A stretch of DNA of 64,000 nt from Metopolophium dirhodum. Taxonomy: Eukaryota; Arthropoda; Insecta; Hemiptera; Aphididae. How positions within the stretch are numbered: position 1 is the first letter of the stretch; each line of letters opens with the position of its first letter. This document shows, in pieces, positions 43,877 to 55,961 of the stretch. The position numbers were made by a program, and so were the translations under genes. The stretch is taken from positions 94,578,083 to 94,642,082 of the forward strand of contig NC_083560.1 in NCBI RefSeq assembly GCF_019925205.1, given 5' to 3'. Below the pieces are notes generated by a model. That model had not been told where the DNA came from. It did not search any database and saw only the letters and a list, made by a program, of their open reading frames with translations.

Positions 43877-44345
43877 CAGTGTTCAGACTTATCTAGATGA
43901 ATATCTAGATAATTATTTGTTCATATTTTATCTTATCTAGATAAATAGTTACAAATTTCATCATAGATAATTTTTTTACTAATCTATAAATAAATTCATC
44001 TAGATACATTTTTTATTGATAAAAATCGCGAAATTGTACAAACGCATTTTAAGTATTTATACAGATTCTCAAACCAAGTTTATGGTTTATAAATATTGTG
44101 ATTATTTTTATTTACATAATTATTATTATTATGTTACTAGTGCCCAACTAAAATATACCTAAATTTAAAACCCATTTAAAAAAAAATTGTGTCTTTTTTA
44201 TATAGATAAATAAGAATTAATCTTTATTTTTATCTAGATAAATATGAGTTATAAGTTATATTTTATATCTATCTAGATACATTTGAGTTATATTATCTTT
44301 ATCTTTATCTAGATAAAAAAAAATACTTAACTAATCCGAACACTG
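43877..44345. mobile_element. hAT-like non-autonomous element with subterminal repeats
   Basis: Flanked by a perfect 8-bp direct repeat, gatatatc (43869-43876 and 44346-44353). Its ends are CAGTGTTCAGA and, inverted, CAGTGTTCGGA. Near both ends the palindromic motif tatctagata and close variants recur at least seven times, resembling subterminal transposase-binding repeats of hAT elements. No coding capacity in 469 bp. Confidence 0.88.
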
Positions 44346-44353
44346 GATATATC

Positions 44354-46185
44354 AGTGTAATAGTGTTCCATATAAACATTAAACGTTGAGACTTAAATGA
44401 CATATATTATTCGGTGACTATTATTGACTGATAGATTAATGGATATAACGTCAACTTAACTTGATTTAACTAACTTTTTTTCATTAACTTGTCCTCTTTT
44501 GGTATAATGCGCGTAACAACTAACAATAACGTCGTGGTAGTCGCGTGCGATACACGCCAGGTCACCTGCACGTACCCATATTATCGTATTATATCTATAA
44601 ATAAAGAATAAAGTATACGTTTTGTTTCTAAAATATTTGTTACCCAACATTATTTAATAATATTTTAACATAGGTATGAGGCGTATTACATATATTTTAA
44701 AAGGCACAGACTACAGGTATATTAAATAATAAAAAAACAATTGCACGATGGTTTGATTTACCCGTTAGAACGCGTGGATTATATATACATGTATAGTTAT
44801 TTATTTCATTTCATTTCCGACGTAACCACCTAGGTAGGTAGGTTCATACCATATCTGATAATAATATATTAATATACATATCGTTAACCCGAGTTACGTA
44901 AACATGTCAGCGTCGTGCGTGCGTGTGTGTGTGTGCGCGGTTGTATCTGCCTACGCACATTACACATTATTATTATAATATTATAATATCCTGCAGTGCT
45001 CGAATTTTGGTGAAGGAGCTCCTCTACTATTTTCCTTTTTATATTTTGTGAGCACTCGTACTAATTAATTTCATTAGAATTGGTGGTGTGTTCGTGTGGG
45101 GGGGGGGGGTTAATTTATTCAACACAAATCAAAGGTACAGGTACAGTTGTTATTTGTGTTTCGCAAAATTGCATTGAATAAGATTTTAATAATATATTCA
45201 ATCTCATATGAGTAATGTATTATTATGGATGCAATTAGTTATTATTATTATGTTATTGCAGCATACTTGCAGTACTTACCTACGATGGGGCATGGGATGT
45301 AATTGAATTGTTATTTTTAAAAACCATTTGGGCAAGTGGGTACCGCTTTGTAGGTTTCGAGTGGATCACTGTAGTGGAAGAGTTAAATTTGAATACAATG
45401 ATACATTATTGAATATTAGTAATAATAGGCAGGTTGAGTTCATTTGTTCATAAAAAAAAACATTACATTTGTAATTTGCATACCTATTAACCTAAAATAA
45501 TCATTAATTTTTCGGTTACAGTATGCACTAGTGCTCTACTTATGATGAACTTTATATTCAATTTTCAAGCTGTACAAATTGATTATTTTATACGAATTTT
45601 CTCAACATTTGAACTTTAAATGCTTATAATATACTTTTAGGAGGTAAACATTTAAAATTCTTAGTGCTTTTTAAAATAGTTTGAAAAAAACAAAAAAAAT
45701 ATTAATATTATTATTAAAATAACTGTTTATCAACCTTAATAACAACCTTAATAACACAATGAGCCTTTTGACTGATTTGAAAATAAATTGAAAACGTAAT
45801 GACGTTTTCCATTAAATGATTTTTCGTCAATTATTTTATTAAATATAACAAACATATCAAACATAACTACCAGAAAATAAATAATTCATAGGTTAGTGCA
45901 AAGTACCATAATATATTTTAAACAATTATTGTAAATTCTGTGTAGTGCAATGAATGTATTAATTTTACAATGATGTGTGTTTTTTTATTTTTGTGCCTAA
46001 CATCACATCTCTTAGGGCAGTAAAAATGCATAATTTTCTACTTCTACATATTTTTTGGTTTAAAAGTGAATTTAGTTGGTACTTTAAGGGGCCAAAACTC
46101 AAAAGTAAAAAATTCAAATTAGGTAGAGCAAATCAAAAAATCATTATGAAAAAACATGGATTTTTACGCCAAACCAGTATTAAAA
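44354..46185. other. AT-rich intergenic stretch
   Basis: No gene is supported. A GT/GC-rich microsatellite lies near 44912-44940, a G run near 45100-45112, and a fragment of the dispersed repeat family at about 45320-45420. Confidence 0.6.
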
Positions 46186-46738
46186 AATATGGTATTTGAT
46201 TGTATTTAAAAATCCAAAAATCAAAATTTTAATAAATACATTACTAAAAGAAAAATGGGAGTGAGCATGCTTGGGAAATCCACCTGTATAAACTTGGATA
46301 ACCTTGTATTAAATTATTTTTTCTTTCCATTTAAATTTTTTATCGACAATTATTGAAAAAAAAAACTTTTATAAATCGAAAAATTCTCATGGGTAATAAA
46401 TAACTCGAAAGATTTTGAAAATCTATTCATGTATGGAAAACTGTCATTTAAAAGTTTAATGAAAATTTGAAGTATTAAGTTTTTAGATTTTGAGAGTTAC
46501 GAGTGTATTTTCGTTAGTTATTTATTACCCATTAGAATTTTTCGATTTATTTAAGTTTTTTTCAATAATTGCCGATAAAAACTGAAAAAAGAAATAAAAA
46601 ATAGTTCAATACCTAATAGGTTATCCAAGTTTATACAGGTTGATTCACCAAGCATGCTCTCCCCATTTTTTCTTTTAGTAATGAATTTATTCAAATTCTG
46701 ATTTTTGGATTTTCAAATACAATCAAAGATCATATTTC
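46186..46738. repeat. Long fold-back element
   Basis: Two arms of roughly 225 bp (46186-46410 and 46515-46738) are inverted copies with few differences. Matching blocks include taaacttggataacct, gagcatgcttgg and gggtaataaataact. Only about 100 bases separate them, so a transcript would fold into a long hairpin. A partial relative begins near 62937 (gattcaccaagc). No coding region is present. Confidence 0.85.
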
Positions 46739-47754
46739 AATTGTTAAATATTCAAATTCTTAAATTTTTATTCTACTTAAGTAGTGTTCTGTGACAATAC
46801 ATCTTAGTTATTAAAATATTTATACCACGAATAATAGACCTTAAAAATTATTTTACAGCCTATATTATTAAGTATATTTTATGATAATATTATTCCTATT
46901 AAAGTAATTTGTTTTGATATTAGTAATACAGTGGGTTGAATTGATTTTATATGAAAATATTGGATTTAAAAACAGTAGCATTATGTCTATACAAATATAT
47001 ATTAATGTACTCACGAATAATATTTTTAAATTACAAAAAAATAACTAAAATCATTATTCTCCGTTTAAATACCTAATTTCTTTCAAATTTAAACTTAAAA
47101 TACCTATCTGTTAAAAAATTGTATTTATAAATCAGTAAAATATATACTGTGTATATGTTTTAGTTACAGTATGAAATACTTATGAGAAACCTTGGTTAAA
47201 TTTTCAATCTTTAACCATGAAAACTGAACATTTTATACATTTTTAATTACAAATTAATTTGCATAAAATGAAATCGTGCACATGTATTTTTAATCTTTTA
47301 AACTGATATTGTATCAACGTACCTATGAGAAACCTTGTATTAAGTGTTCAGGCTTCTTGACCCGACGAAGAAAATGTATGAATCATAAATATGTATTAAT
47401 AGGTAACCATTAATTTTATATATATCTAGAAGGAATTAGATAATTTTTACATTTTATTTACTTCTATAACGATTAAATTACGTTTAGAAAAAATTGGTTA
47501 GAAAAATAAAATATCTGTACCCAAACCAAAAACATATTTATGTAAAATAAACTAAAACAATTGAATACATCTTAAATGTAGACTATGTAGTTTCCAATGT
47601 GATTAATTTTTTGAATCATGTAAAAATCAGTAAATTAATACAGTGAATTATAATATATTATGGTTATTTTAAATTTGAAAATAACAAAAATAGTTAACCA
47701 AGGCTAAATTCAATTGAAAAAATATCCATCCTAAAACCTTTCCACTGTGGTGTG
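46739..47754. other. AT-rich intergenic stretch
   Basis: No gene or larger repeat was recognised; only a short direct repeat (tatgagaaaccttg, near 47181 and 47326) is visible. Confidence 0.6.
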
Positions 47755-48160
47755 TTTCCATCCAGTGGACCGTCAATATTGGATTTTATTGGTTATAGAA
47801 ATCACATGGAAAAAGTTTTTCTCCAGTGTGCGTTTGCTTGTGTGTTGTCAGGTGTTGCTTTGGCTGAACGATTTGTAGCAAACGTTAATTTGCTGTTACT
47901 GGTAAACTTCTGGTCACACACATCGCATGGGTATCCTTTACCTTCCTTGTGTATTAGCGGGTGTGCTGTCAAGTTGTTGCTCTGACAAAACAACTTGCCA
48001 TCGACGTCACACATGTACGGTTTCTCCTCTGTATGTTTCCGACGGTGATCGTTAATTTGCTATTATTGGTAAACCTCAGGTTCCACACAACGCACAGGTA
48101 TGGTTTCTCTTCGGTGTGTATTCTCTTGTGTTCAGTCAACTTTGTGCTAACAATGTTTTG
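47755..48160 (-). pseudogene. C2H2 zinc-finger gene fragment
   Basis: Read on the minus strand in shifting frames, this encodes about four C2H2 fingers with the usual linker (HTEEKPYLC, then YMCDVDGKLFCQSNN, and YPCDVCDQKFTSNSKL). Several Cys and His ligands are missing and frames shift, so it cannot make a working array. It may be a decayed copy of a multi-finger gene captured among repeats. No start or promoter is visible. Confidence 0.75.
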
Positions 48161-48164
48161 GTCT

Positions 48165-49745
48165 ACGGCTTATCAAAAATCATCATCTCCGTCTTCTCAT
48201 CAACGTATCAATGATGATATAACATCGTTGGAGCTAATTCTTGGTCATCATTAAAATATTATTTTCTAATTCCACCATGAAGCTCGTCCGTCTTGGTAAA
48301 GTACGTCCTGATCATGTACGCCCTCTGAAGATTATCTTTCTTTCCAAAAACGATCAAATTAGTTTTTTTACGTGGGTTTAATGAGGCTATAAGCTGAGTT
48401 TTCCTGCCAGTTTCCGGATTGTCGGAGACAAAACTACATATAAACGCGGACTACTACGGTCATACCATTACGAACTCGAACGTCGGACCAAGTCTGGTGA
48501 TGTTGGTTTACAAATAAGATACACGAGTGGTGTGCCGAAAGTTGTACAGAATCTCCCAAAAACGGACCTGCCCCGCAGGGTCATGCAGTCAACAATCACT
48601 AGTTACGATGTCTGGGATTCTTCCTCCACCGCCTCAACATGCATACCCATTTCTTCAGCCTGTCAGCACTCGAATGTAACTATTAATTGTAAATTATGCT
48701 CTCGTTTTATTCAATTTATTTCAAATTTGTATTTTTTACCAAATGTTCGTGGCCTTAGAACTAAGCTCTTTAACATAAGATCATCCTTTCCTTCCTTTAT
48801 TTCTTACGACATTATTGTTCTTACTGAAACTTGGATTTCTCCAGATATATCCAGCTCTGAATTAGGTTTTGACGGATTCCTTGTTTTCTGGCAGGGTAGA
48901 AACTCTTCTAATTTTTCTCGTGGCGGAGGTGTTCTTATTGCAGTTAAAACCTACCTAAAACCTACCACCATGCCCCTTAAAATTTTAGACGCTTCGAAAT
49001 CATTCATCGCTCTCACCTTTGACTCTTTTAGCGTGCTCATTGGTGCAGTTTCTCTTCCTCCTAATGCTCCACTCTCTGTCTTGGAATCCCATACCTCATC
49101 TGTTGAACAACTAATATCGTCTCTTAATCCTAGCTATACATTATTTTTTGGAGATTATAATATACCTCAAGTATCCTGGTACAAAGGTCGGTTAGGCTCA
49201 AACACCTCCAGTGGCCTAACACCCTCTTCCTCTCACCTAGTTGATTCCTTTTCTTTCCTCAACCTCTTCCAGCTTAACCAGAAACTTAATTGTCATGGAG
49301 TCCTTCTCGACCTAGTTTTTAACTTGTAATGAACCATTTGTTGACTGTGCTCCCACTCCAATTGTTAGTCCTGATGCTTACCCTCCGCCTTTGCTAATTA
49401 GTTTCCCACTCTATTATAAACCCCACAACCACAACTCTCACACCTACCGAGAATTTAAATTAGGTGACTACGTCTCAATGTCTCAGTATTTATCATCGTG
49501 TAACTAGCCACTCACGGTCTCAGAATACTCTATTGAGGATGCTGCTGTGGTATTTAATGACGTTCTACAATAGGCTATCGGCAAATTTGTTCCACTCAAG
49601 ACATTTGTTGAACCCCAAATTCCTTCAATGGGTATGTTCATTGGGCTTGTTACCCAACAAATAAAATGGTTATTGATATTTATAGAAAAAATAACTAATA
49701 AAATTGAAAAAATGACAATGTCCGTAGACAGCTCAAAAAGAGTCA
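48165..49745 (+). pseudogene. LINE remnant (ORF1 end and endonuclease)
   Basis: 48270-48560 resembles the C-terminus of a LINE ORF1 (LGKVRPDHVRPLKIIFLS, then SGVPKVVQNLP) in broken frames. From about 48700 follows an APE-type endonuclease: NVRGLRTKLFNIR, IIVLTETWIS (catalytic Glu region), FGDYNIP (catalytic Asp and Asn) and LLDLVF. The 265-codon frame 48532-49329 spans part of both. After 49330 the sequence continues in other frames towards the linker and ends near 49745 before RT. It is a jockey/CR1-like, truncated and dead copy, distinct from both other LINEs in the window. Confidence 0.82.
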
Positions 49746-51394
49746 AATTATTTTCAAAATTTTATCGTGTATAGAAAATGCTAATATAAACATTCAGTAA
49801 AATTTTTCAAGTATTACAGTCATACATTTTATTAACTATTTTAAAATTTGACCTCCTGAGAATGCACCAACTAGATTCACTTTCCGATCGAACAAGATAC
49901 TGTTGAAGAAAATCGAAGCAGTTTTACTGCCCCAAACCGTGATGACAGACACAAAAATAAAAAAAAGAGATAATAAAAAAAAAAAACACACATTGTAAAA
50001 TCAATACATTTATCGTTCCACTCAGAATCTAAAATAATCATGAACACAATGTGTTGTCATAAGCAAAAGCTATAATTTTTTATAAATTCCAAAAATTTGC
50101 TGCTTAGGGAATATTTTGACCCTTTCGCCCTTCCCTAAACGCTCCACTGATAGAGTTGGTATTTTTAACGGGCAATGAAGTTCACGGTATCAGCTAGGTA
50201 TTATAATAGGTTTATTTCAAATATTAAACACATTTTTTACAAATATATTAACATATTAAATAATTTGTCATAGGCGACGCCGGGCGGGACACGTCATGGT
50301 ATAAACAATATGATAGAAATATACACTATTATAAAATATGTATATATAAAAAAGGCAGGTTTTTTTTTTAAATATTTGATTACAAATTACGGTATTCAGT
50401 TTTTTTATTTGTCACGTGTTTAATTGATTAAAATTGTTCAAAGAAGTATTAAACTTTCTTTTATTTACTGTATGACACTATAAATTATGGTTAAACGTTA
50501 AGTCTAAATTACAAATGTTGTTTTTTAAAAATTTCTAAAAATATTTAGTATAATAGAATACACTAAGATTTATAATAGATTCAAAATTGGCGTGGAACTT
50601 CTTCAGGCTGGTGATCTTGACGCTCTAGGCAAATGCCTAGTCTGCATATTATTATACTTACGTTAATCCAGGCCTGCAAGTGTATGGCATAATATTATAA
50701 TTTTTTTAAAATATCACAAGTATATTTAATCGTATAAAGAAAAAATTAAAACGAAAATTAAATCGGCAACGGCGTCGATGTGGAATAATATTATCATCTT
50801 AAAATATTATTAATATTTATAATAATAATAATATTATGTGTAAGTATATTGTATTGTTGTTCGGAAAGTTCACACACACACCATTAACTATATAATAATA
50901 GATCAATATTTATTTGTTTGACCTCTATTGACTCAAAAACTACTGGACCGTAATCAATAAAAGTTTATATAGATTTCTTGAGACTCTGAGGGTTTTTTAG
51001 CTCATATTTCAACCTCTATATTAAAAGGGGGCTTACACATAAATTTAGTTTTTGATCACGAAAATCAAATACTTATACGAACACAATTATTACAACGATT
51101 ATATTAATTACTTCAATCATGATTTTCTTTCTTAATTCTGGACAAACTACCTAATAATTATGTAATTTATTGTGTTCGTATTATTTAGTTGAAATTAATG
51201 AAAACAGAAAACGATAGGGAGATAGATTAGTAATTAATTAATCCTGACGGAGTCACCAGTCGGATAATAACTACAATAATATTAATTATTTAAAACATTC
51301 GGATCGACGGTGGCGGTGACGGCGTCGTCTGGTCCGAGCTGTGTAATGATAAAAATAATAATAACATATTTTAGAAGGACCATTTCATCATCAC
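49746..51394. other. AT-rich intergenic stretch
   Basis: No gene is supported. A dispersed-repeat fragment (tgtaaaatcaatacattt, then cactcagaatcta) is at about 49975-50035. Confidence 0.6.
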
Positions 51395-51687
51395 AATAAT
51401 ATACACACGTCCCGCGCAAGATCATGAGACCACGGTCCACGACGACGACGACGACGACTATGACTATGACTATGGTCGCAGCTGCTGCAGCAGTGTGCAG
51501 CGGTAGTGATACACACGTGTATGACCCAAACGCGGGCCAGACCTCTCCATACACGACGACGACGACGACGACCACTACCGCGGTATGCGGCGTGTGTGCG
51601 TTTGCGTGTAATAATAGTAATAATAATATTATATTATAAAATATTCTATACCACTCTGCAGCGGACAAGACTCTGCTGTTATATGCG

Positions 51688-51720
<33 letters not shown>
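51395..51720. repeat. Microsatellite cluster (ACG, CA and others)
   Basis: ACG/CGA runs at about 51440-51470 and 51553-51575 and a CA run at about 51690-51718. Frames of up to 156 codons across it translate to Thr, Val or Cys-Val runs and are artefacts of the repeats. Confidence 0.85.
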
Positions 51721-51722
<2 letters not shown>

Positions 51723-51904
51723 CACCGGTTTAGGTGCTGCCTGACATGTCAAATAGCATTACTCGACGGCCGATTACTTGCGTTTTAAACTGCTGAATTA
51801 TTATTAGCCAACAATTCGGGTTCGGTACTATCAGAGCCATAAACATTGTGCTCCGGGTCTATCGTCGTCCGTCTCCCACCGATTGCCATTGACCTCTCAC
51901 TCGC

Positions 51905-51940
51905 TCCTCGTCTCTCTCTCTCTCACACTCTCACTCTCTT

Positions 51941-51980
<40 letters not shown>
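51905..51980. repeat. CT microsatellite
   Basis: A nearly continuous run of CT dinucleotides with a few interruptions. Confidence 0.9.
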
Positions 51981-51981
<1 letters not shown>

Positions 51982-52189
51982 TTCTCGTTATTTTATACAC
52001 GTGCATTTTTATATGTAAATGTACATTATAATATAAGTAATATTATAACATAACGCGTACGAGCACGGTCGAACGCAGCGGCCGGCCTTACAATGCTTGT
52101 ACATAATATTATTATAATTTATATTTTATAAAATATTAATGCGATATTATTATATTGTGCGTACCCATCGCATAGAAATAGAATAGACT

Positions 52190-53840
52190 ATTATACGCGT
52201 GCGACCTCCTGCACCTATCTATTCGCTGTTGGTGTTTCCGAATAAGCGCTCACTATATTATACGTCATAGTAATATAATACGATGTATGTTGTATACTTT
52301 ATGTAGTCGGTGTAGGTATACTTATATACCGTAGTGCGTAGGTATGTATAATTGATATGTATCTACTACCTATATAATGTGTCAGTGGTGCGCAATATTC
52401 GAGGGTAGCAAAGATGTTAGTAAACGAACAATTAAAAATACATGAACACGTATTTGGTTTTACATTTGATTCGTAGCTGAAACAAAGCCGTACTTACTTT
52501 TAATACTGATGAATCCAAATTTAAAAAAATCTATTAACTAATTTGAGCTTTGTTGGAGGAACAATCCTGCGCGTGGGTAACAGATCTCAAGAAACTACAT
52601 GTGATGAATTTTGGATTTCCGTGAAATCTGAATAATATGCAGAACTGCCAAAACAATCTATAACGACTCTACTTCCGTTTATAATGTGTGGGTAGGTACC
52701 TGCCCCAGTACCCACATATTTGTTATGATTTTTATAACCCAGAATAGATAATATAGAATTATTGTTAGTCCATCGGCTTCCTGGCCGTTTCCGAATGACA
52801 AGCTACAGTGCAACATATTTTCATGGAAAAAAGTGTTTATATATAATTAGTTTATAAGAGTGATAAGAGGTGAATAGTTTATGGTTACTACTGGTAACGG
52901 TAGTTGGTATAGATGTGGTATTTTCCAAAACCTAGCTATTCAGCCTATTCTATATTATCTATGAACAATTGTGTACATATTGTATTTAATAGACTCTATA
53001 ATTATACACACGTTTATCTATTCACTGTAGTTGGTGTTTCAGTGTTCGTATACTATAATATAACCATATAGGACGTAATCATTATAGGTGTGTACCTAAG
53101 TATATTTGTAAACCATACGTAGGTACATATAGGTACTATATTTTACTCTCGATTTATTTATGAGTAGAAATTACAAATTGAATACAAAGTTCCTGATAAT
53201 GGGTTGCAAGTTTGATCTGCAGTTAAAAATATTAAAATATAGTATTGTCATAATGTGTTTTTACAAGTGAACCTAAATAAGTTCATACATTAATGAAATT
53301 CATCAAAATTACGTAAATATTATGTTAGTTAGTTTTCCGTAAGTCGTATAATAATAAAACAATGTCGGGATAAAACAGTTCTAAAATATGTGTAATACAT
53401 AGGAGGTACCTACTCACGTTTCATAATATGATATACGATTATGATTTTAAAAGTCATATGATATCGCGGAGAAGTGAACTATATTATTATTATTATTATG
53501 ATTTTGGCGGAAACAGATCTCAAGAAACTACGATATGCTGTGATAAATGTTGCCGTTAAATCTGAATACCATGCAGAATTATCAAAACAAGCGATAACGA
53601 CTCTACTTCCGTTTATAATGTGTAGGTAGGTACCATGTCATTATGATTTTATTTAGAGCTATGTGCTCGTATTAAATAGACTCTATATACAAAGATAGTG
53701 TGTATAAGTACACGTGTCCTCCTGCACCTATTTTACTGGCTGTTGGTGTTTCTGTGTAGGAACGAGCTCACTATAATGTATTATGCTCTGGGTAGGTACA
53801 CAATGTGTACGTACTTGTTCACGTACGTAGGTGTGTACCT
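52190..53840 (+). repeat. Diverged direct duplication
   Basis: Two blocks recur in the same order. The cctcctgcacctat and gctgttggtgttt block is at about 52206 and 53715, with a poorer copy near 53012. The aacagatctcaagaaacta and cgactctacttccgtttata block is at about 52580-52700 and 53511-53635. Spacing of roughly 0.9-1.5 kb suggests an old tandem or segmental duplication of a non-coding unit. Confidence 0.75.
52744..52962. mobile_element. Small inverted-repeat element (MITE-like)
   Basis: Ends are 16-bp inverted repeats, atagataatatagaat at 52744-52759 and its complement at 52947-52962. The ends resemble those of the element at 23328-23849. No 8-bp target duplication is preserved, so it is an older copy. 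It lies between the two copies of the direct duplication. Confidence 0.65.
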
Positions 53841-54245
53841 TAATATAGGTACCTATATGTAGGTGTCTATGTTTATGGTTGCTTACAAAAAAACCGCACA
53901 ATCAGCAGTGGATTTAACCGAGCAAATATGGACATCCGTAGACCGGGCCCTTGCCCTCTTTGGCCCTGGACTAGGCCCCTCACAATTCTGTTTTTTTTTT
54001 TTTTTTTTCTACAGTCGGGAGAATGGAAAGTAGCCGCTGATGCGCACGATTCTGGTGGTGATTTTCTTTGATGGTTTCGCAAAGGGCGCATTTTGAAATA
54101 TTAGATATAGATATAATTACCTAATACAAAATATGTATTACAGAATGATGTTGTATACGAGTTTTAGGTCCCCCTGTTTTTCGAAGAAAAAAAAGGTTGC
54201 TATCATAATATCACCAGCGGCCACTTTTCTTTCTAGCAATCTTAG
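53841..54245. other. Intergenic stretch
   Basis: Contains a 19-T run near 53990-54008 and a gcagtggattt-like hAT end at about 53903. No gene is supported. Confidence 0.5.
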
Positions 54246-54467
54246 ATCATATACAATGGATGGAGCTACTTTAATCATTTGCTGTGTCCAACAATAACCC
54301 CCCACTTATTAGTTATTTTATAGTGATTGTTGGCGAAACGCATGCGCAATAACTCGTTGTACCTTGAAATTAAATGGTTAGTGGGGGGGGGGGGGGGGGG
54401 GGGGGTTATGTTGGACACAGCTCGGTATAGGAAAAATACACACATAGCTCCATCCATTGTATATGAT
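54246..54467. repeat. Fold-back element with a long G run
   Basis: The outer arms 54246-54267 and 54446-54467 are perfect inverted repeats. Inner arms gctgtgtccaacaataacc and its counterpart ending ttggacacagc are nearly perfect as well. The right inner arm contains an uninterrupted run of more than 20 G, against only six C in the left arm, so the run has expanded. At 222 bp it is a compact hairpin without coding. Confidence 0.85.
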
Positions 54468-55676
54468 GTAAGCTACCAACTATAGCTGTATTAGCGATAG
54501 AAATTGATAAGCTGTAACGGGCACGCTGTATATTATTTTTATGTTATTTTTCCAGTGGCCCGTTACAGATCCACCCACGTCGGACAAAAATTGATAAGCT
54601 TTCTCAATATCAAAAGCAGTGATTCGATCTAATAATTCCAGGCACATGACAATGTGCAGTGCATCGACTGTGGTAATAACTAGATCTAAAACGCGTAGGT
54701 TAAGTTAGATAGGTACTCGCACATCGACAATAATATAGGTAATATGTATTATGTATTACATTATACTCATATATTTATTTTTAATATGTTTACATCATCT
54801 ACGTTCGACGGTTGTAAATATTAAAAATTAGAGATAGTTTTTTAACAAGAACAGTAAACAAATAAATGCTTTGCAACTTATGAGTATTTATTCATTTTTT
54901 TTATTCATTTTTGCATATTATAATAATTGTTTTCTGAGAGCTCTAGTTTAATATGAATGTATTTCACTTAAAATGAAACTAAATTTAATTACAATTCTGA
55001 CAGATCCCGTCTGTGTTTTATACCAAAATAGACCTATCTTATGCCAAATGTATACCGACTATTCTAGTCATTGGATAAAACTTATTTGAATCCGTCATGG
55101 AATTTACTTGATACGATTTTTCCACTTTTCAGAATTTTAACTCATAAACCTATATAAATTAGATTTTTAAATTTAAAACATTACGAATATGAAATTATTG
55201 ATAATGTTGAAATGTAAAAATTAATTTAAAATGTAAGAAATTCGTTTTAAAAGTAATTCGTTCGGTAAATTCAATCAAGTTTTCAGAAATTGTATGGGAT
55301 CAATGGGTTGAATAATACAAATGGCAAAAATAGATAATAATATAACCTTAAGACAAGAAATAAGTAATAACAAAATAACTAGTATTTGCGTTATTGACAT
55401 GTGCGAGAACGCTTTGCTATGTATTTAATACACAGTCTCACTCACTAATGTTCACTTACTACGCACACATTTATAACGCCAAACACACTGTTAGAAAATT
55501 GCCTATATTAAATTCCTTAAAAAGTAAAAACTGACAGTATCGAATCCCCTCAAGAGGACGCCACATGACCCGCATGTGTTGCACCGTCCTTACAAACGTA
55601 CGGCATTGCAAATATTTTTACTTTGACAATAATCCACTTTACTCTGTAATTTTTAAAATTATAGTTAACTAAACTT
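54468..55676. other. Intergenic stretch with a small duplication
   Basis: aaattgataagct occurs at 54501-54513 and 54588-54600, flanking 74 bases that include a hairpin (gtaacgggc ... gcccgttac). No gene is supported in the rest. Confidence 0.55.
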
Positions 55677-55961
55677 TAGTGGTGGATTTGCAGGGTGGGG
55701 GAGGGGTCCAGTGTTACTGGACGTCTGGACCCCCCCTTCCCTCCAGATAAATATTTATGTTATATTATATACACTAATATATTATATTAATATAAGGTTA
55801 TTTAAAAAACAAATTCAAATTCCTACACTGAAATAATATAATATTGTTTCATTTTTCAACAATCATACATTTATAAAAATTAAAATAATACCTAGGTACG
55901 TTTTAAAACATTATTTTTAGGCCCCCCCCCCCTTCAGAAAAATGTTGAAAATCCGCCATTG
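55677..55961. mobile_element. hAT-like non-autonomous element
   Basis: Ends are tAGTGGTGGATT and, inverted, CAATGGCGGATT. The flanks ctaaactt (55669-55676) and ctcaactt (55962-55969) are an 8-bp duplication with one mismatch. G and C runs lie just inside the ends. CAGTGGCGGAT-type ends are common in insect hAT elements. 285 bp, no coding. Confidence 0.75.

Noticed and set aside
51282..51752. 156-codon minus-strand frame
   Set aside because: Mostly Val, Cys-Val and Leu runs from microsatellites.
54501..54600. 13-bp direct repeat as target duplication of a 74-bp insertion
   Set aside because: Could equally be a small tandem duplication; the ends of the enclosed hairpin do not coincide with the repeat.
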